A stretch of 59,352 bases of DNA from Nocardiaceae bacterium (lineage in GTDB: Bacteria > Actinomycetota > Actinomycetes > Mycobacteriales > Mycobacteriaceae). Position 1 is the first letter of the stretch, and the number at the start of each line of letters is the position of its first letter. The notes below the pieces were generated by a model that searched no databases, was not told where the DNA came from, and saw only the letters and a program-made list of their open reading frames with translations. Shown one piece after another: positions 27,116 through 35,372 of this stretch. The position numbers and the translations under genes are program-made. Where the stretch lies: NCBI GenBank assembly GCA_021372355.1, contig JAJFUQ010000281.1, positions 1-59,352 on the forward strand. Reading direction: 5' to 3'.

Positions 27116-28537
27116 TTAGCTCCTCGTCAGTCTCGCCATCGCATCTGTAAGGTCGTCCTGGTCCTGCGCCTTGCCATTCAGCAGGGCGTACGTGTCCTCA
27201 TCCTGAGTCCCCTCGGCAATGATGTGGTGGAGACATACGTCGCGGCCCACGATGCGGTGACCTCCAGTGAGCCGCTTGTTGAGCTGATCGTAGAGTTCGT
27301 AATCGGGCGATAGCCCGAACCACAGGAGATCTTGGGCGCCTGACTTGTAAACCGAATTGAGGCCATGTCCTGCAGACCCGGGATGTACGAGGCCAAAGTC
27401 TATCTCCCCCGTTGCCCATTCATCGAAGCTTCTGTCAGTTTTCAACTGGCAGAAGCTTTTTGCTTTTCCGCAGTAGCGCTCGAGGATCGGCGTCATGCGC
27501 GCGAGGTCGGACTTGAAGTTGTAGCCGATGAGCACCGGGCCGCGCACGGACAGAGTCTCGAGCTGCTCCTCCAGCGCCTCCAGCTTCGCCGTGTGGAACT
27601 CCTCGAAGTTCCCCTTGTCGTCGACATAGATCGCGCCGTTGGCGAGCTGCAGGAGCTTGCCGTGCAGGACGCCGGCATTCACGGCCGTGATCTTCCGCTG
27701 GGACGCGAGCTCGTAGATGTACTCGCGCCGGAACTTCTTGTACTTCGCCATCTGCCCCGGCGTGAGCTCGACCCGGATCTTGTTGGTCCGGACCGGTGGC
27801 ATGTCGATGTAGTCCTTGGCCCGCATGGACAGCGTGATCGGGGCGATGGCAGCCTGGATCTGCTCCTTGGCGCCGGGGCGTAGCCGTGGCCGGGCCAGGG
27901 CATTCTGCTCGGTGGGGTTCTCGAACCAGCGGTCGAGGAACGCCTGCTCCGTCGAGCCTAGCGGATTGACCGCACCAGGAGGCGTCAGGAGGGCGTACTG
28001 CGCCCAGAGGTTGTGATATCCGCCGGGCGCCGGCGTGCCCGACAGCGCCACGAGGCGCGGGAATAGGCGGCGTAAGCGGTTGAGGGCCTTCCAACGCTGG
28101 GAGGTCTGGCTGCGCAGGGACTGGAACTCATCGCCGCAGACGACCTGCCACGGCCAGACCTTTAGCTGCTTCTTGCCTTGGATAAACTGGGCTTCGATCC
28201 AAGCCAAGGATTCTCTATTGACCGTGTGAATATCCGCCGGCACGCGCAGTGCCGCAGCCTTCTCAGCCCACGTCCCGACGATGCACGAGATTGTCAACCC
28301 GTGAAGATGGGCCCAAGTTGACAATTCATCTTTCCATACCTTCCTCGCGACCCGCAGAGGGGCGATCACGAGCATGCGGCGCACGTCGAAAGTGCTAAGC
28401 AGATCGAGGTAGGCGGTGAGCGTCGTGGCGCTCTTACCTAAACCCGGATCGAGCATCAGGTACGCGTTGTTGTTAGCCTTGATGAACTCGACCGCGCGGT
28501 TTTGGTAGGGTCGGAGATCTGCGCGGCTAAGCGACAT
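27116..28537 (-). CDS. SNF2-type superfamily II helicase
   Basis: The product has 473 residues. ATG 28537 gives MSLSRADLRPYQ, the usual R-P-Y-Q opening. Walker A lies at residues 32-36 (G-L-G-K-S), motif Ia follows as L-V-I-A-P-L, and the DExx motif is D136-E137-F138. A second RecA-like lobe follows, with motif VI recognisable as T-Q-D-E-D-T-Y. In this phage class the SNF2 gene sits with VRR-NUC, DNA polymerase and DUF2815/DUF2800 genes and is thought to work in replication or recombination. Confidence 0.85.
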   Translation of the reverse strand: MSLSRADLRPYQNRAVEFIKANNNAYLMLDPGLGKSATTLTAYLDLLSTFDVRRMLVIAPLRVARKVWKDELSTWAHLHGLTISCIVGTWAEKAAALRVPADIHTVNRESLAWIEAQFIQGKKQLKVWPWQVVCGDEFQSLRSQTSQRWKALNRLRRLFPRLVALSGTPAPGGYHNLWAQYALLTPPGAVNPLGSTEQAFLDRWFENPTEQNALARPRLRPGAKEQIQAAIAPITLSMRAKDYIDMPPVRTNKIRVELTPGQMAKYKKFRREYIYELASQRKITAVNAGVLHGKLLQLANGAIYVDDKGNFEEFHTAKLEALEEQLETLSVRGPVLIGYNFKSDLARMTPILERYCGKAKSFCQLKTDRSFDEWATGEIDFGLVHPGSAGHGLNSVYKSGAQDLLWFGLSPDYELYDQLNKRLTGGHRIVGRDVCLHHIIAEGTQDEDTYALLNGKAQDQDDLTDAMARLTRS

Positions 28538-29003
28538 GCTTCCACGTCTTGCGTTTGCAGATGTACTGGACCGTGGTCTTGTGCACGTTGTGCTTGCGCG
28601 CCCAGTCGATTTGCTTACCGCCTGCCGCAACGTCAGCTCGTATCTCGCGAACTTGGTCCTCGGTTAGCCGAGCCCTGCCCGCGTCTTCGCCACGATTTAT
28701 GCCGCGGCGGCCGAAGCCCTTTCTCAGCGCATCCTGGTGATTATCTTTGCAAGTCCCCGGCCAGATGTGCACAGGATTCACGCACCTGCGGTTGTCGCAG
28801 GAGTGGCAGGCGTAGAGCCCCTCGACTATTGGTCCGTTGACGCGCTCGTACGAGTATCGGTGCGCGAGTGTCTGCTTGCCGTCGACAGACAGCTGGCCGT
28901 AGCCGTGCCCGCCGATCGCGCGCTGCCAGTTCCAGCAGCCCGTGGCCGGGTCGATAATGTAGTGCTTGTCGAACTCGTCCTGAATCCGCAGCTTCTCAGC
29001 CAA
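28527..29003 (-). CDS. HNH endonuclease with C-terminal HTH (copy 1)
   Basis: The product has 158 residues from TTG 29003, which overlaps the upstream gene end and follows a GGAGG about 12 bases earlier. The core (G-C-W-N-W, then L-A-H-R-Y-S-Y, then C-H-S-C-D-N-R-R-C-V-N-P-x-H-I-W-P-G-T) is the HNH_3-type finger. The C-terminus (L-T-E-D-Q-V-R-E-I-R-A-D, then a helix-turn-helix) would bind DNA. It is paralogous to the gene at 29562. It is probably a mobile nuclease. Confidence 0.75.
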   Translation of the reverse strand: MAEKLRIQDEFDKHYIIDPATGCWNWQRAIGGHGYGQLSVDGKQTLAHRYSYERVNGPIVEGLYACHSCDNRRCVNPVHIWPGTCKDNHQDALRKGFGRRGINRGEDAGRARLTEDQVREIRADVAAGGKQIDWARKHNVHKTTVQYICKRKTWKHVA

Positions 29004-29178
29004 CCGTGACCTCCGCCTCCGACGGCCCGTACGAGCCGCCACAGCCTTCGCACTTCCAGAACCCATCGACCACGACGAGCGGATGCGGGTAGCGCGTGCC
29101 GCCGACCCACGTCGCGCAGTTCGTGCAGCCGTCCGCGATCGTGCCGATGCCTTGATCCTCGCAGTCGTCATCGGTCAT
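28996..29178 (-). CDS. small zinc-ribbon protein
   Basis: The product has 60 residues. Two Cys pairs (C18/C21 and C43/C46) suit a zinc ribbon. It is acidic at the N-terminus and overlaps the neighbouring genes by 4-8 bases at both ends. No specific family was recognised. Confidence 0.55.
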   Translation of the reverse strand: MTDDDCEDQGIGTIADGCTNCATWVGGTRYPHPLVVVDGFWKCEGCGGSYGPSEAEVTVG

Positions 29179-29366
29179 CGTTGCAAGTCTCCCTTCTGAA
29201 TCCGTTGCAATCTGCTCCGCACATCGTTCGCGAGATCATACAGCTCGCTGCGCACAGAGTCATCTTCCCACTCGTCCTCGGCGAGCTTCAAGAGGACGGG
29301 CTCCAAGCGACTCAGCGCTACGGGTCGCAGGCTGATCGTCCAGGTCTCGACGTACTCGTCAGCCAC
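29175..29366 (-). CDS. hypothetical acidic small protein
   Basis: The product has 63 residues and is mostly helical, with acidic residues around position 30 and a basic end. It overlaps the next gene's start by four bases and the previous gene's end by eight. No family was recognised. Confidence 0.5.
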   Translation of the reverse strand: MADEYVETWTISLRPVALSRLEPVLLKLAEDEWEDDSVRSELYDLANDVRSRLQRIQKGDLQR

Positions 29367-29565
29367 AGTTCACCAAGTCCCGGCAAACGCTCTGCCAAGA
29401 CTTGCAGTGCTCGCCGTGCTCGTCGATGACCTTCACCTCGCAGGGCTCGAACGGCGGACGGATCTCGTCACGCGGATCCGGAGTGGTCTCGCAGCCGGCG
29501 AGACACTTGAGGATCACCGTGATGATCACGGCCCCGAAGATGAGGACTGTGCCGTCGGATTTCAT
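29359..29565 (-). CDS. small probable lipoprotein
   Basis: The product has 68 residues. A hydrophobic N-terminal stretch (residues 7-23) ends in C-L-A-G-C, a lipobox-like site, followed by a Pro/Asp/Cys-rich mature part. It could be an outer-membrane or periplasmic lipoprotein acting on the infected cell surface. Overlaps on both sides support it being translated. Confidence 0.5.
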   Translation of the reverse strand: MKSDGTVLIFGAVIITVILKCLAGCETTPDPRDEIRPPFEPCEVKVIDEHGEHCKSWQSVCRDLVNCG

Positions 29566-30026
29566 ATGTGTCTCCAGACCTTACGCTCTTTGATCTGCCA
29601 GATCAAGTCCCGCCCAACTTCGTACTCTCGGGCCAAGTCGCACTGCCGTTCACCCGCAGCGACTCGTGCGCGAATGTCCAGTACGGCGGCTTCCGACAGA
29701 ATCGCCATGCCGTGCCCCTCGCCGAACGGGACACGGCCTTTATCCAGCGCGTCCAACCTGTTGCTGGACTTGGTGCCCGGCCACAGGTGGGCCGGATTCA
29801 CGCAGGCAGGAGTGTCGCAACGATGACAGATGAGCACATCGGGCGGCACGGGACCGTGCACACGCGCGTACGCGAACCGGTGCGCAAGTACTGTCTTGTT
29901 AGCTATCGTCAGCTTTCCGTAGCCCTTCTGGCTCTTGCCGCGCAGCCACAGCCAGCAACCCGTGACTTCGTCGACTCGGTAGTGCTCGTCGAAGGTCTGC
30001 GCGAGGCTCAGGCCGCGGGGTGCCAT
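29562..30026 (-). CDS. HNH endonuclease with C-terminal HTH (copy 2)
   Basis: The product has 154 residues from ATG 30026. The order and spacing of G-C-W-L-W, L-A-H-R-F-A-Y, C-H-R-C-D-T-P-A-C-V-N-P-A-H-L-W-P-G-T and the C-terminal HTH mirror copy 1 at 28527, but the sequences have diverged. The gene lies just downstream of the VRR-NUC gene and overlaps it by 19 bases. It is probably a mobile nuclease rather than part of the replication machinery. Confidence 0.75.
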   Translation of the reverse strand: MAPRGLSLAQTFDEHYRVDEVTGCWLWLRGKSQKGYGKLTIANKTVLAHRFAYARVHGPVPPDVLICHRCDTPACVNPAHLWPGTKSSNRLDALDKGRVPFGEGHGMAILSEAAVLDIRARVAAGERQCDLAREYEVGRDLIWQIKERKVWRHI

Positions 30027-30355
30027 CCTCGCTCCTCGATGGCCGCGTGGGCCTTCTTGAATTCGTCTATGTCGCTGAACACGTAAACCTCGCCGCCAGC
30101 TTTGCGCATGAGAGTGTGCTCTTCCTCTTGCCCGGGTGTCAACTTGCCTTTGGGTTTCTTGAACTCCGGAAACCACACCCAGCCCATCGTGATCATGAGG
30201 TAGTCCGGCACGGACCGGTTGGCGGTAGATACGAACTTGCGAGCGTACGTGCCGCGGGACCTCGCGTACCGCACGCACGCTGCTTGGATGTCGCGCTCGA
30301 GAAGTTGGCGCTGCGGCGTGTTGATCGTCTCGAATGCGGGGAAGTCTTCGCTCAC
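30008..30355 (-). CDS. VRR-NUC domain nuclease
   Basis: The product has 115 residues from GTG 30355, which overlaps the polymerase stop (GTGA). The PD-(D/E)xK-type site is visible as S-V-P-D-Y-L-M-I and F-P-E-F-K-K, followed by Q-x-x-x-H-x-L-M-R-K-A-G-G-E-V-Y-V, the usual VRR-NUC ending. These enzymes cleave branched DNA. It belongs to the standard set polymerase, VRR-NUC, SNF2 helicase. Confidence 0.85.
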   Translation of the reverse strand: MSEDFPAFETINTPQRQLLERDIQAACVRYARSRGTYARKFVSTANRSVPDYLMITMGWVWFPEFKKPKGKLTPGQEEEHTLMRKAGGEVYVFSDIDEFKKAHAAIEERGWHPAA

Positions 30356-32538
30356 TTCTTGTACCTCCGAGCTTCCCAGCCTTCCGCGGCGAGCGGCAGG
30401 CCCTTGGTGTAATTCCGCGGCGCGCACGCCAGCCGAATCACTTCCTGCAGAATGTCTAGGTCTTCGTCGACCTCCATCACGGCCTCGTCATGGACGGACA
30501 TGATCAGTGTGTCGTGCCACACCTCGTCGATGTCGCGCATCGCCTTGCGCAGCAGGCAGGAGCTGAAGCCCTGGTCGACGTTCTCCAGCTGCTTGCCGCC
30601 GTACGTCGACACGCGCATCCAGCGGCGCGAGTCGGTGTCGATACCCATGTAGCTGACGACACCCTCTTCATCGACTTCAGGCTCGAAGTATGCGATCTTC
30701 CGACCCGACGGCAGCTTGGCGTAGAGCCACCGATCGCGCACGCAGTACATGATCTTCTTGTTAGGCACCGAGTACACGGAGCCCGGGGTCGTGATCGCGT
30801 AATACGCGGCTTCCTTGAGATCGCGCCACAGCTGCGAGGTCGCCGGGTGCTCGCCGCGCCACATGCGCTTCACCGAGTCGAGCGCGATGAACGTCTTGCG
30901 ATCGAGCCCGCGAGTGCCGCCCTTGTCGGCGAACCGGGTAGCCTTCTCGCGGATGTCGTCCGGTATGATGCTCCAGCACGCCTCGACGATCTCCTCCAGC
31001 TTGACACCGTAGGTTTTCGCGAACGTCTGGAACGCGCCGACGCCGCCTTCGTAGATGCCGAAGAGCTCGATGACCTTGCCGAGCTGGCGCTTCTTCTTGT
31101 AATCCTTCATCTCCTTGTCGAGCCGTGTGCGGAACGTCTTCGAGTAGCCGGAGCAGTATACGTCGGGGCCAACGCCCGCGTCGAAGTCGCGGAACGCCTG
31201 AACCTTCCACTCCTCCCCGGCGAGCCATGCGCCCACGCGGGACTCGATGCCCGCGAAGTCGAAGGACACAAGCTTCTTGCCCGGCGCCGCGATGAGTACG
31301 CCGCGCACGCAGGAGGCGAACACCTTCATCGGGTCGAGATGTGGGTACAGCTCCTTGATCCATGTAAGATCGCGCATCGCGCACGCTTCGATCGCGACGT
31401 CAGGATCCTCGATCGCACCGCGCGCCATGTTCTGGAACTGGACGAGCACCGAGGACCAACGCCCCGGTCCGGCCCCGTGGTAGATGAACATGCCGCGGAT
31501 GCGACCGTCCGCGCAGACCGCGTCGCGCATGGCCTCGAACTTGCTCGTGGCCTTGGCGTTATAGATGCTGTAGATCGCCAACACCTTCTTGACGTTCTTC
31601 GGAACTTTGTCGTTCTCGAGGAGGCCCTTGACCGTCTCGGCCTGCATGTCCGATAGGTAGGGCCAGCCGTTCGCGCGCACCCAGTCCGCAACACGAGCGC
31701 GTTGCGTCGGCTCGACGCCCGTGTCCGTGGTGAAGTCCCACGTGAGGTCCATGCACCGCTGGTACAGTTCCTCCTTGTAGCGATCGATCAGGAACTGGAT
31801 GTCCTCGATCGCCTTGATGTCGGCATACACACCCTTGTCGTTGATGCGCTGGTCGAGCTCCCATATGCGCTGCTCGCTCTCGACGAGATCCGGCACGTTG
31901 TAGTCGATGTCCACTTCCGCGTACACGTCGTCGCAGCAGTAGATGTACAGGCACACGTATTTGTCCGGCGCGTTCTCCGGAGTCCAGCGGATCGCCGGGT
32001 CCTTCTTCGTCGCCTTCTTGGGGCGGCAGACCTGGAGCATGACGCCGTGGCCGCCGGCCATCTTCGGGTGCGTGCCGAGCGCCTTCGCGACATCACCCAG
32101 TGCGCCGGGCAGGCCGCTGGCTCGCGACTTCGCGGCCGTGCACTTCATCTGCTTGATGGTCAGGCGCGGGAAGTCGATCTTCCGGCCAGCGACGCCGTTC
32201 AACACGGTGCGCTCGAAGCCCGCATTGTGCGCGCCGACGCGTCCGCCTCGCTCGACGTGCTCGCGTACTTCGTGCGGGAGATGCGGCTGCACCAGGAGCC
32301 GGCCGCCCGCGATGCGCCCCTCCGTGCCGTCGTTGCACAGCTCGTAGAACTTGTCGACGATCTCCTGCGGCAGTGACTCGCGCGGCACCCAGAGCGTCAG
32401 CGGCCCGTGACGTCCGAAGCGGTACGCCATGCACAGCACTTCCGAGCTCTCGTGCTCGGCGTACTTGTACATGCCGCATCGCTTCAGGTCGAGCTCGTTG
32501 AACGTCTCGATGTCGATGTGCAGGATCGTTTCAGCCAA
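30352..32538 (-). CDS. DNA polymerase, family A (with 3'-5' exonuclease domain)
   Basis: The product has about 728 residues. TTG 32538 is chosen because GGAG lies at good spacing; TTG 32553 would add five residues. The N-terminal H-I-D-I-E-T-F is exonuclease motif I. Polymerase motif A is F-D-F-A-G-I-E-S-R with Asp427; motif B has G-K-V-I-E-L-F-G-I-Y-E-G-G; motif C is V-H-D-E with His683-Asp684. This is the T7/Pol I fold variant found with DUF2815 and DUF2800 genes. It replicates the phage genome. Confidence 0.92.
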   Translation of the reverse strand: MAETILHIDIETFNELDLKRCGMYKYAEHESSEVLCMAYRFGRHGPLTLWVPRESLPQEIVDKFYELCNDGTEGRIAGGRLLVQPHLPHEVREHVERGGRVGAHNAGFERTVLNGVAGRKIDFPRLTIKQMKCTAAKSRASGLPGALGDVAKALGTHPKMAGGHGVMLQVCRPKKATKKDPAIRWTPENAPDKYVCLYIYCCDDVYAEVDIDYNVPDLVESEQRIWELDQRINDKGVYADIKAIEDIQFLIDRYKEELYQRCMDLTWDFTTDTGVEPTQRARVADWVRANGWPYLSDMQAETVKGLLENDKVPKNVKKVLAIYSIYNAKATSKFEAMRDAVCADGRIRGMFIYHGAGPGRWSSVLVQFQNMARGAIEDPDVAIEACAMRDLTWIKELYPHLDPMKVFASCVRGVLIAAPGKKLVSFDFAGIESRVGAWLAGEEWKVQAFRDFDAGVGPDVYCSGYSKTFRTRLDKEMKDYKKKRQLGKVIELFGIYEGGVGAFQTFAKTYGVKLEEIVEACWSIIPDDIREKATRFADKGGTRGLDRKTFIALDSVKRMWRGEHPATSQLWRDLKEAAYYAITTPGSVYSVPNKKIMYCVRDRWLYAKLPSGRKIAYFEPEVDEEGVVSYMGIDTDSRRWMRVSTYGGKQLENVDQGFSSCLLRKAMRDIDEVWHDTLIMSVHDEAVMEVDEDLDILQEVIRLACAPRNYTKGLPLAAEGWEARRYKK

Positions 32539-33595
32539 GTCGCTTCTCCGCAATTGCCACGTACTCAGGATTCAACTCACACAGAATCGACGCGCGCCCG
32601 TGCTTGCGTGCAACCAGCGCCGTCGTACCTGCGCCACCGAACGGATCGAGCACAGTGTCACCGGGCTTGCTCCCGGCGAGAATGCAGGGTTCGATCAAGT
32701 CCTGCGGGAAAGTCGCGAAGTGCGCTTCCTTGAACGGCTTTGTCGTCACGGTCCAGACGCTGCGCTTGTTGCGCAAGCCGTCGGCCGCGCCCTCCCATAC
32801 ATCGCCTGATTTTGTCCGCGACTCTTCGCGCTCGTCGTCGCCGTACTTGTTGCCGCCGAACCTCGGACCGACGGCTTTCATCTTGCCATTGGTTTTTCCC
32901 GGCACCCTGCTGCTGCCTTCCTGGCTAGCAACATCCTGCATCAAGCGCTTCTTGCTGGATTCGGCCAGCGGCTCGGCGATGGCTTTCGCGTCGAAGTAGT
33001 ATTTGCGCTTCTTCGACAGGAGGAAGATGTATTCGTGCGCCTTGGTGCAGCGATTGCGTACCGACTCCGGCATTGGATTCGGTTTGTGCCAGATGATGTC
33101 TTGACGCAAGAACCACCCGTCAGCCTGGAGTGCAAGCGCGACGCGCCACGGCACACCGATGAGATCGCCGTGCTTCAGGCCCGGAGGAGGAGGAACCCAC
33201 GCGCGTCCGATGTTGCCCGCCTGACGTGCAGACTCGTGAAGGCCGGCGGCCAACTGCGAACCGCGCTGCGCCGCTCGACCTTTCTTGCTTTCATCTTGAG
33301 AGGTGGTGGTGCCCGCAAGTCCGCTCTTTCCGGAATCTCCACCACGACCACTGCCCGCGTAACTGTCGCCTAGATTCAGCCACAGCGTGCCATCGTCGCG
33401 CAGGCACCGACGCACTTCGCGGAACACGGCGACAAGAGCTTGGACGTACTCCTCGACGGACGATTCCAGACCGATCTGACCGTCGACGCCGTAGTCGCGT
33501 AGGCCGAAGTATGGAGGTGACGTGACGCATGTCTGTATCGACCCGTCGGTCAGGTACATCTGCATCGACTCTACGCAATCACCTGTGATGATCAA
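32531..33595 (-). CDS. DNA methyltransferase, TSPPY type (N4-cytosine or N6-adenine)
   Basis: The product has 354 residues from TTG 33595 (GGAGG upstream). Motif IV is T-S-P-P-Y at residues 25-29 near the N-terminus and motif I (D-P-F-G-G-A-G-T-T) lies near the C-terminus, the beta-class order. No restriction partner is next to it, so it is an orphan, probably shielding phage DNA from host restriction. The gene overlaps the polymerase start. TSPPY favours N4-cytosine methylation, but this is not decisive. Confidence 0.88.
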   Translation of the reverse strand: MIITGDCVESMQMYLTDGSIQTCVTSPPYFGLRDYGVDGQIGLESSVEEYVQALVAVFREVRRCLRDDGTLWLNLGDSYAGSGRGGDSGKSGLAGTTTSQDESKKGRAAQRGSQLAAGLHESARQAGNIGRAWVPPPPGLKHGDLIGVPWRVALALQADGWFLRQDIIWHKPNPMPESVRNRCTKAHEYIFLLSKKRKYYFDAKAIAEPLAESSKKRLMQDVASQEGSSRVPGKTNGKMKAVGPRFGGNKYGDDEREESRTKSGDVWEGAADGLRNKRSVWTVTTKPFKEAHFATFPQDLIEPCILAGSKPGDTVLDPFGGAGTTALVARKHGRASILCELNPEYVAIAEKRLG

Positions 33596-33785
33596 GCCGT
33601 CTCTCCTCCGAGTAAACCTTCGCCACCGCAGCCGCCCACAGACAAGTCCCGAAGTGCGCCTGCGGCTCGTTCGTCAACCGCAGCTCGCCACCCACGACGT
33701 GGAAACCGGGGCGGATGCCCCGGTTCCAGCAGTCGCATTGGATCTCGCCTGAGCGGATCGCTTCACGCAGCTTTTGCGACGGCAT
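33579..33785 (-). CDS. small hypothetical protein, possible Cys-containing fold
   Basis: The product has 68 residues, with C-D-C-W-N-R-G-I and a Gly-rich middle. Its start lies inside the end of the upstream gene and its end overlaps the methyltransferase start. No family was recognised. Confidence 0.5.
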   Translation of the reverse strand: MPSQKLREAIRSGEIQCDCWNRGIRPGFHVVGGELRLTNEPQAHFGTCLWAAAVAKVYSEERRLDHHR

Positions 33786-34083
33786 CAGCGATCTCGCCCG
33801 GTAGCTCGTCGATGATCTTCTGCGCAGCCAGCTTCAGATCGCCAGCCGAACCAAGAGGCGGCATCGGAGGCGGATCGAGCGGCCCGCGCTCGGGCGGCTG
33901 ATCGCGCAGCAACTCCGACTTCACGCCGGCCGGCAGGATCTGCACAAGGTCAGCCTTCCCCACCGCGGCACCGCTCTTGTTCCGCGCCCACCAGAGCGCG
34001 TGACTCTCGAGCGTGTCCAGGTTCTCGGCGTCCGAGTCGAACTCGACCTTCATCGGCACGTTGTAGTAGACCGTGAATCGCAT
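33763..34083 (-). CDS. hypothetical protein in replication operon
   Basis: The product has 106 residues. The N-terminal half has alternating strands (R-F-T-V-Y-Y-N-V-P), then comes a Pro-rich linker and an acidic helix. ATG overlaps the upstream stop (ATGA). No domain was recognised. Confidence 0.5.
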   Translation of the reverse strand: MRFTVYYNVPMKVEFDSDAENLDTLESHALWWARNKSGAAVGKADLVQILPAGVKSELLRDQPPERGPLDPPPMPPLGSAGDLKLAAQKIIDELPGEIADAVAKAA

Positions 34084-34322
34084 CAGTGAATCTCCACGTC
34101 GCCGAAGTCGAGAACCTTCGCGTACGCATCGTTCGGGTTGTCGCGCTCGAAGATCGTCAGCGCACGGGCCGTCTGACGCGCATCGTCGATGGTCGCGGCC
34201 TGGAGGATGTCCTCCTCGGTGCGCGCATCCTCGCTCGCCGTGATGCGCTTGATCTGGTAGCGAGGGATGGGCTCGATCACGAAGCGGACGGTGCGGCCGT
34301 CCGGCTTCTTCACCGGAACCAC
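34083..34322 (-). CDS. hypothetical small protein
   Basis: From GTG 34322 the product has 79 residues; another GTG at 34313 overlaps the upstream stop. GTG 34322 is preferred for the AAGGTGA five bases upstream. The product mixes short strands with charged helices. No family was recognised. Both flanks overlap genes of the same operon. Confidence 0.5.
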   Translation of the reverse strand: MVPVKKPDGRTVRFVIEPIPRYQIKRITASEDARTEEDILQAATIDDARQTARALTIFERDNPNDAYAKVLDFGDVEIH

Positions 34323-34558
34323 GACTTCACCTTCGCCCACTGCACGGCGAAGAACGCCGGGATGCGCCAGCACAGCGACTCGTTGCGGAACGCGACGAGC
34401 TGATCGATGAGCGACAGCGCCCGCTTCTGCTGGCCCTGCAGGTCCTCGATGTGCTCGAACGCAATCTGCAAGATGCGCTTCGAGCCGTTCACGCGCAGGT
34501 GCTTGCTGTTCAAGCGCGCCGCATCGAGGCGCGCGAATTCTTCGTTAGTCAAGGGCAC
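34310..34558 (-). CDS. hypothetical helical protein
   Basis: The product has 82 residues from GTG 34558, nine bases after GGAGG. It is mainly alpha-helical, with a basic middle and an aromatic C-terminus. It lies directly after the DUF2815-type single-strand binding gene. No family was recognised. Confidence 0.5.
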   Translation of the reverse strand: MPLTNEEFARLDAARLNSKHLRVNGSKRILQIAFEHIEDLQGQQKRALSLIDQLVAFRNESLCWRIPAFFAVQWAKVKSWFR

Positions 34559-34612
34559 TTTACTTACCTCCTTCGTAAAGAAAGCGGGGCCGACGGCCAG
34601 CCCCGCAGATTG

Positions 34613-35248
34613 TCAGAACGGGATGTCCTCGTCGTCCTTCCCGGCGGGTTCGTCGAACGCCGACTCGCCCTCGCCGTCCGGCAGCGCATCGAACTCGGAG
34701 TCCGCGTCGGCCGGCGGGCGACCGAACGCGGCGCCGTCCTTCACGAACTGGATCGCGAGCAGGTTGCCGTTGATCGCCTTGCGGCCGTGACTGTCCTGGC
34801 CCCAGAGCGTACCGCTCACGTTGCCGAAGCTGCCGGCATACGGCCACTCCTTGTCCGTCGGACGCAGCGGCGCGAACTTGCCGTCCGCACCCTTGCGACG
34901 CCCCACGACCGGAAACCGATCCGCGGTCGCGAGCTTGACGTAGAACATGTCCTTGAACCCGTCGTACACCTTGTCGAGCTCGTTGCCGTCACCGAAGCAG
35001 GTCTCGAGACCCTTCGGCTTCTTGCCATCGAACTGCTTGACGACGATGCTGCCCGCGAGCTTCTTGATCTGCGCGATCTGCTCCGCATGAGCCGGCACGC
35101 TCGGATCGAGCAACGCGGTCAGGCGGTACTTCTTCTTCTCGCCGGGTCCGGGGGACGCCGGGTTGAAGAACTGCGGCTCGTCGATCGTCAGGAACGCCAG
35201 CCGCACGTTCTTGAGCTGGAACTTGTCACTGGTCACTGCTTTTGCCAC
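34613..35248 (-). CDS. DUF2815-type single-strand DNA-binding protein
   Basis: The product has 211 residues from GTG 35248 (GAGGTGA upstream). The N-terminal two thirds show OB-like strands with Y-R-L-T-A-L-L-D-P, D-K-V-Y-D-G-F-K-D and Y-A-G-S-F-G-N-V-S-G motifs characteristic of DUF2815. The tail is acidic and ends D-D-E-D-I-P-F, as SSB proteins do to recruit partners. It probably coats replication intermediates made by the family A polymerase. Confidence 0.85.
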   Translation of the reverse strand: MAKAVTSDKFQLKNVRLAFLTIDEPQFFNPASPGPGEKKKYRLTALLDPSVPAHAEQIAQIKKLAGSIVVKQFDGKKPKGLETCFGDGNELDKVYDGFKDMFYVKLATADRFPVVGRRKGADGKFAPLRPTDKEWPYAGSFGNVSGTLWGQDSHGRKAINGNLLAIQFVKDGAAFGRPPADADSEFDALPDGEGESAFDEPAGKDDEDIPF

Positions 35249-35249
35249 T

Positions 35250-35372
35250 TCACTTCACCTCTTTCTGTAGTTGAAACTTGATCTCTTCCCACGTGCCGTC
35301 CGGATAGAAGACGCGCGGTGGATGCTCTGGCGACGCGCCGATTACGAACTTCACTCCCTCCATCTTCTTCAT
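35250..35372 (-). CDS. short ORF of 40 residues between DUF2800 and DUF2815 genes
   Basis: The ATG overlaps the DUF2800 stop (ATGA) and the stop lies two bases before the DUF2815 start, so the ORF fills the gap exactly. The product contains V-F-Y-P-D-G-T-W and a basic, helical C-terminus. A second ATG lies three codons in. No family was recognised. Confidence 0.5.
   Translation of the reverse strand: MKKMEGVKFVIGASPEHPPRVFYPDGTWEEIKFQLQKEVK

Noticed and set aside
30490..31656. 388-residue plus-strand ORF opposite DNA polymerase
   Set aside because: Antisense shadow; the polymerase frame carries all catalytic motifs.
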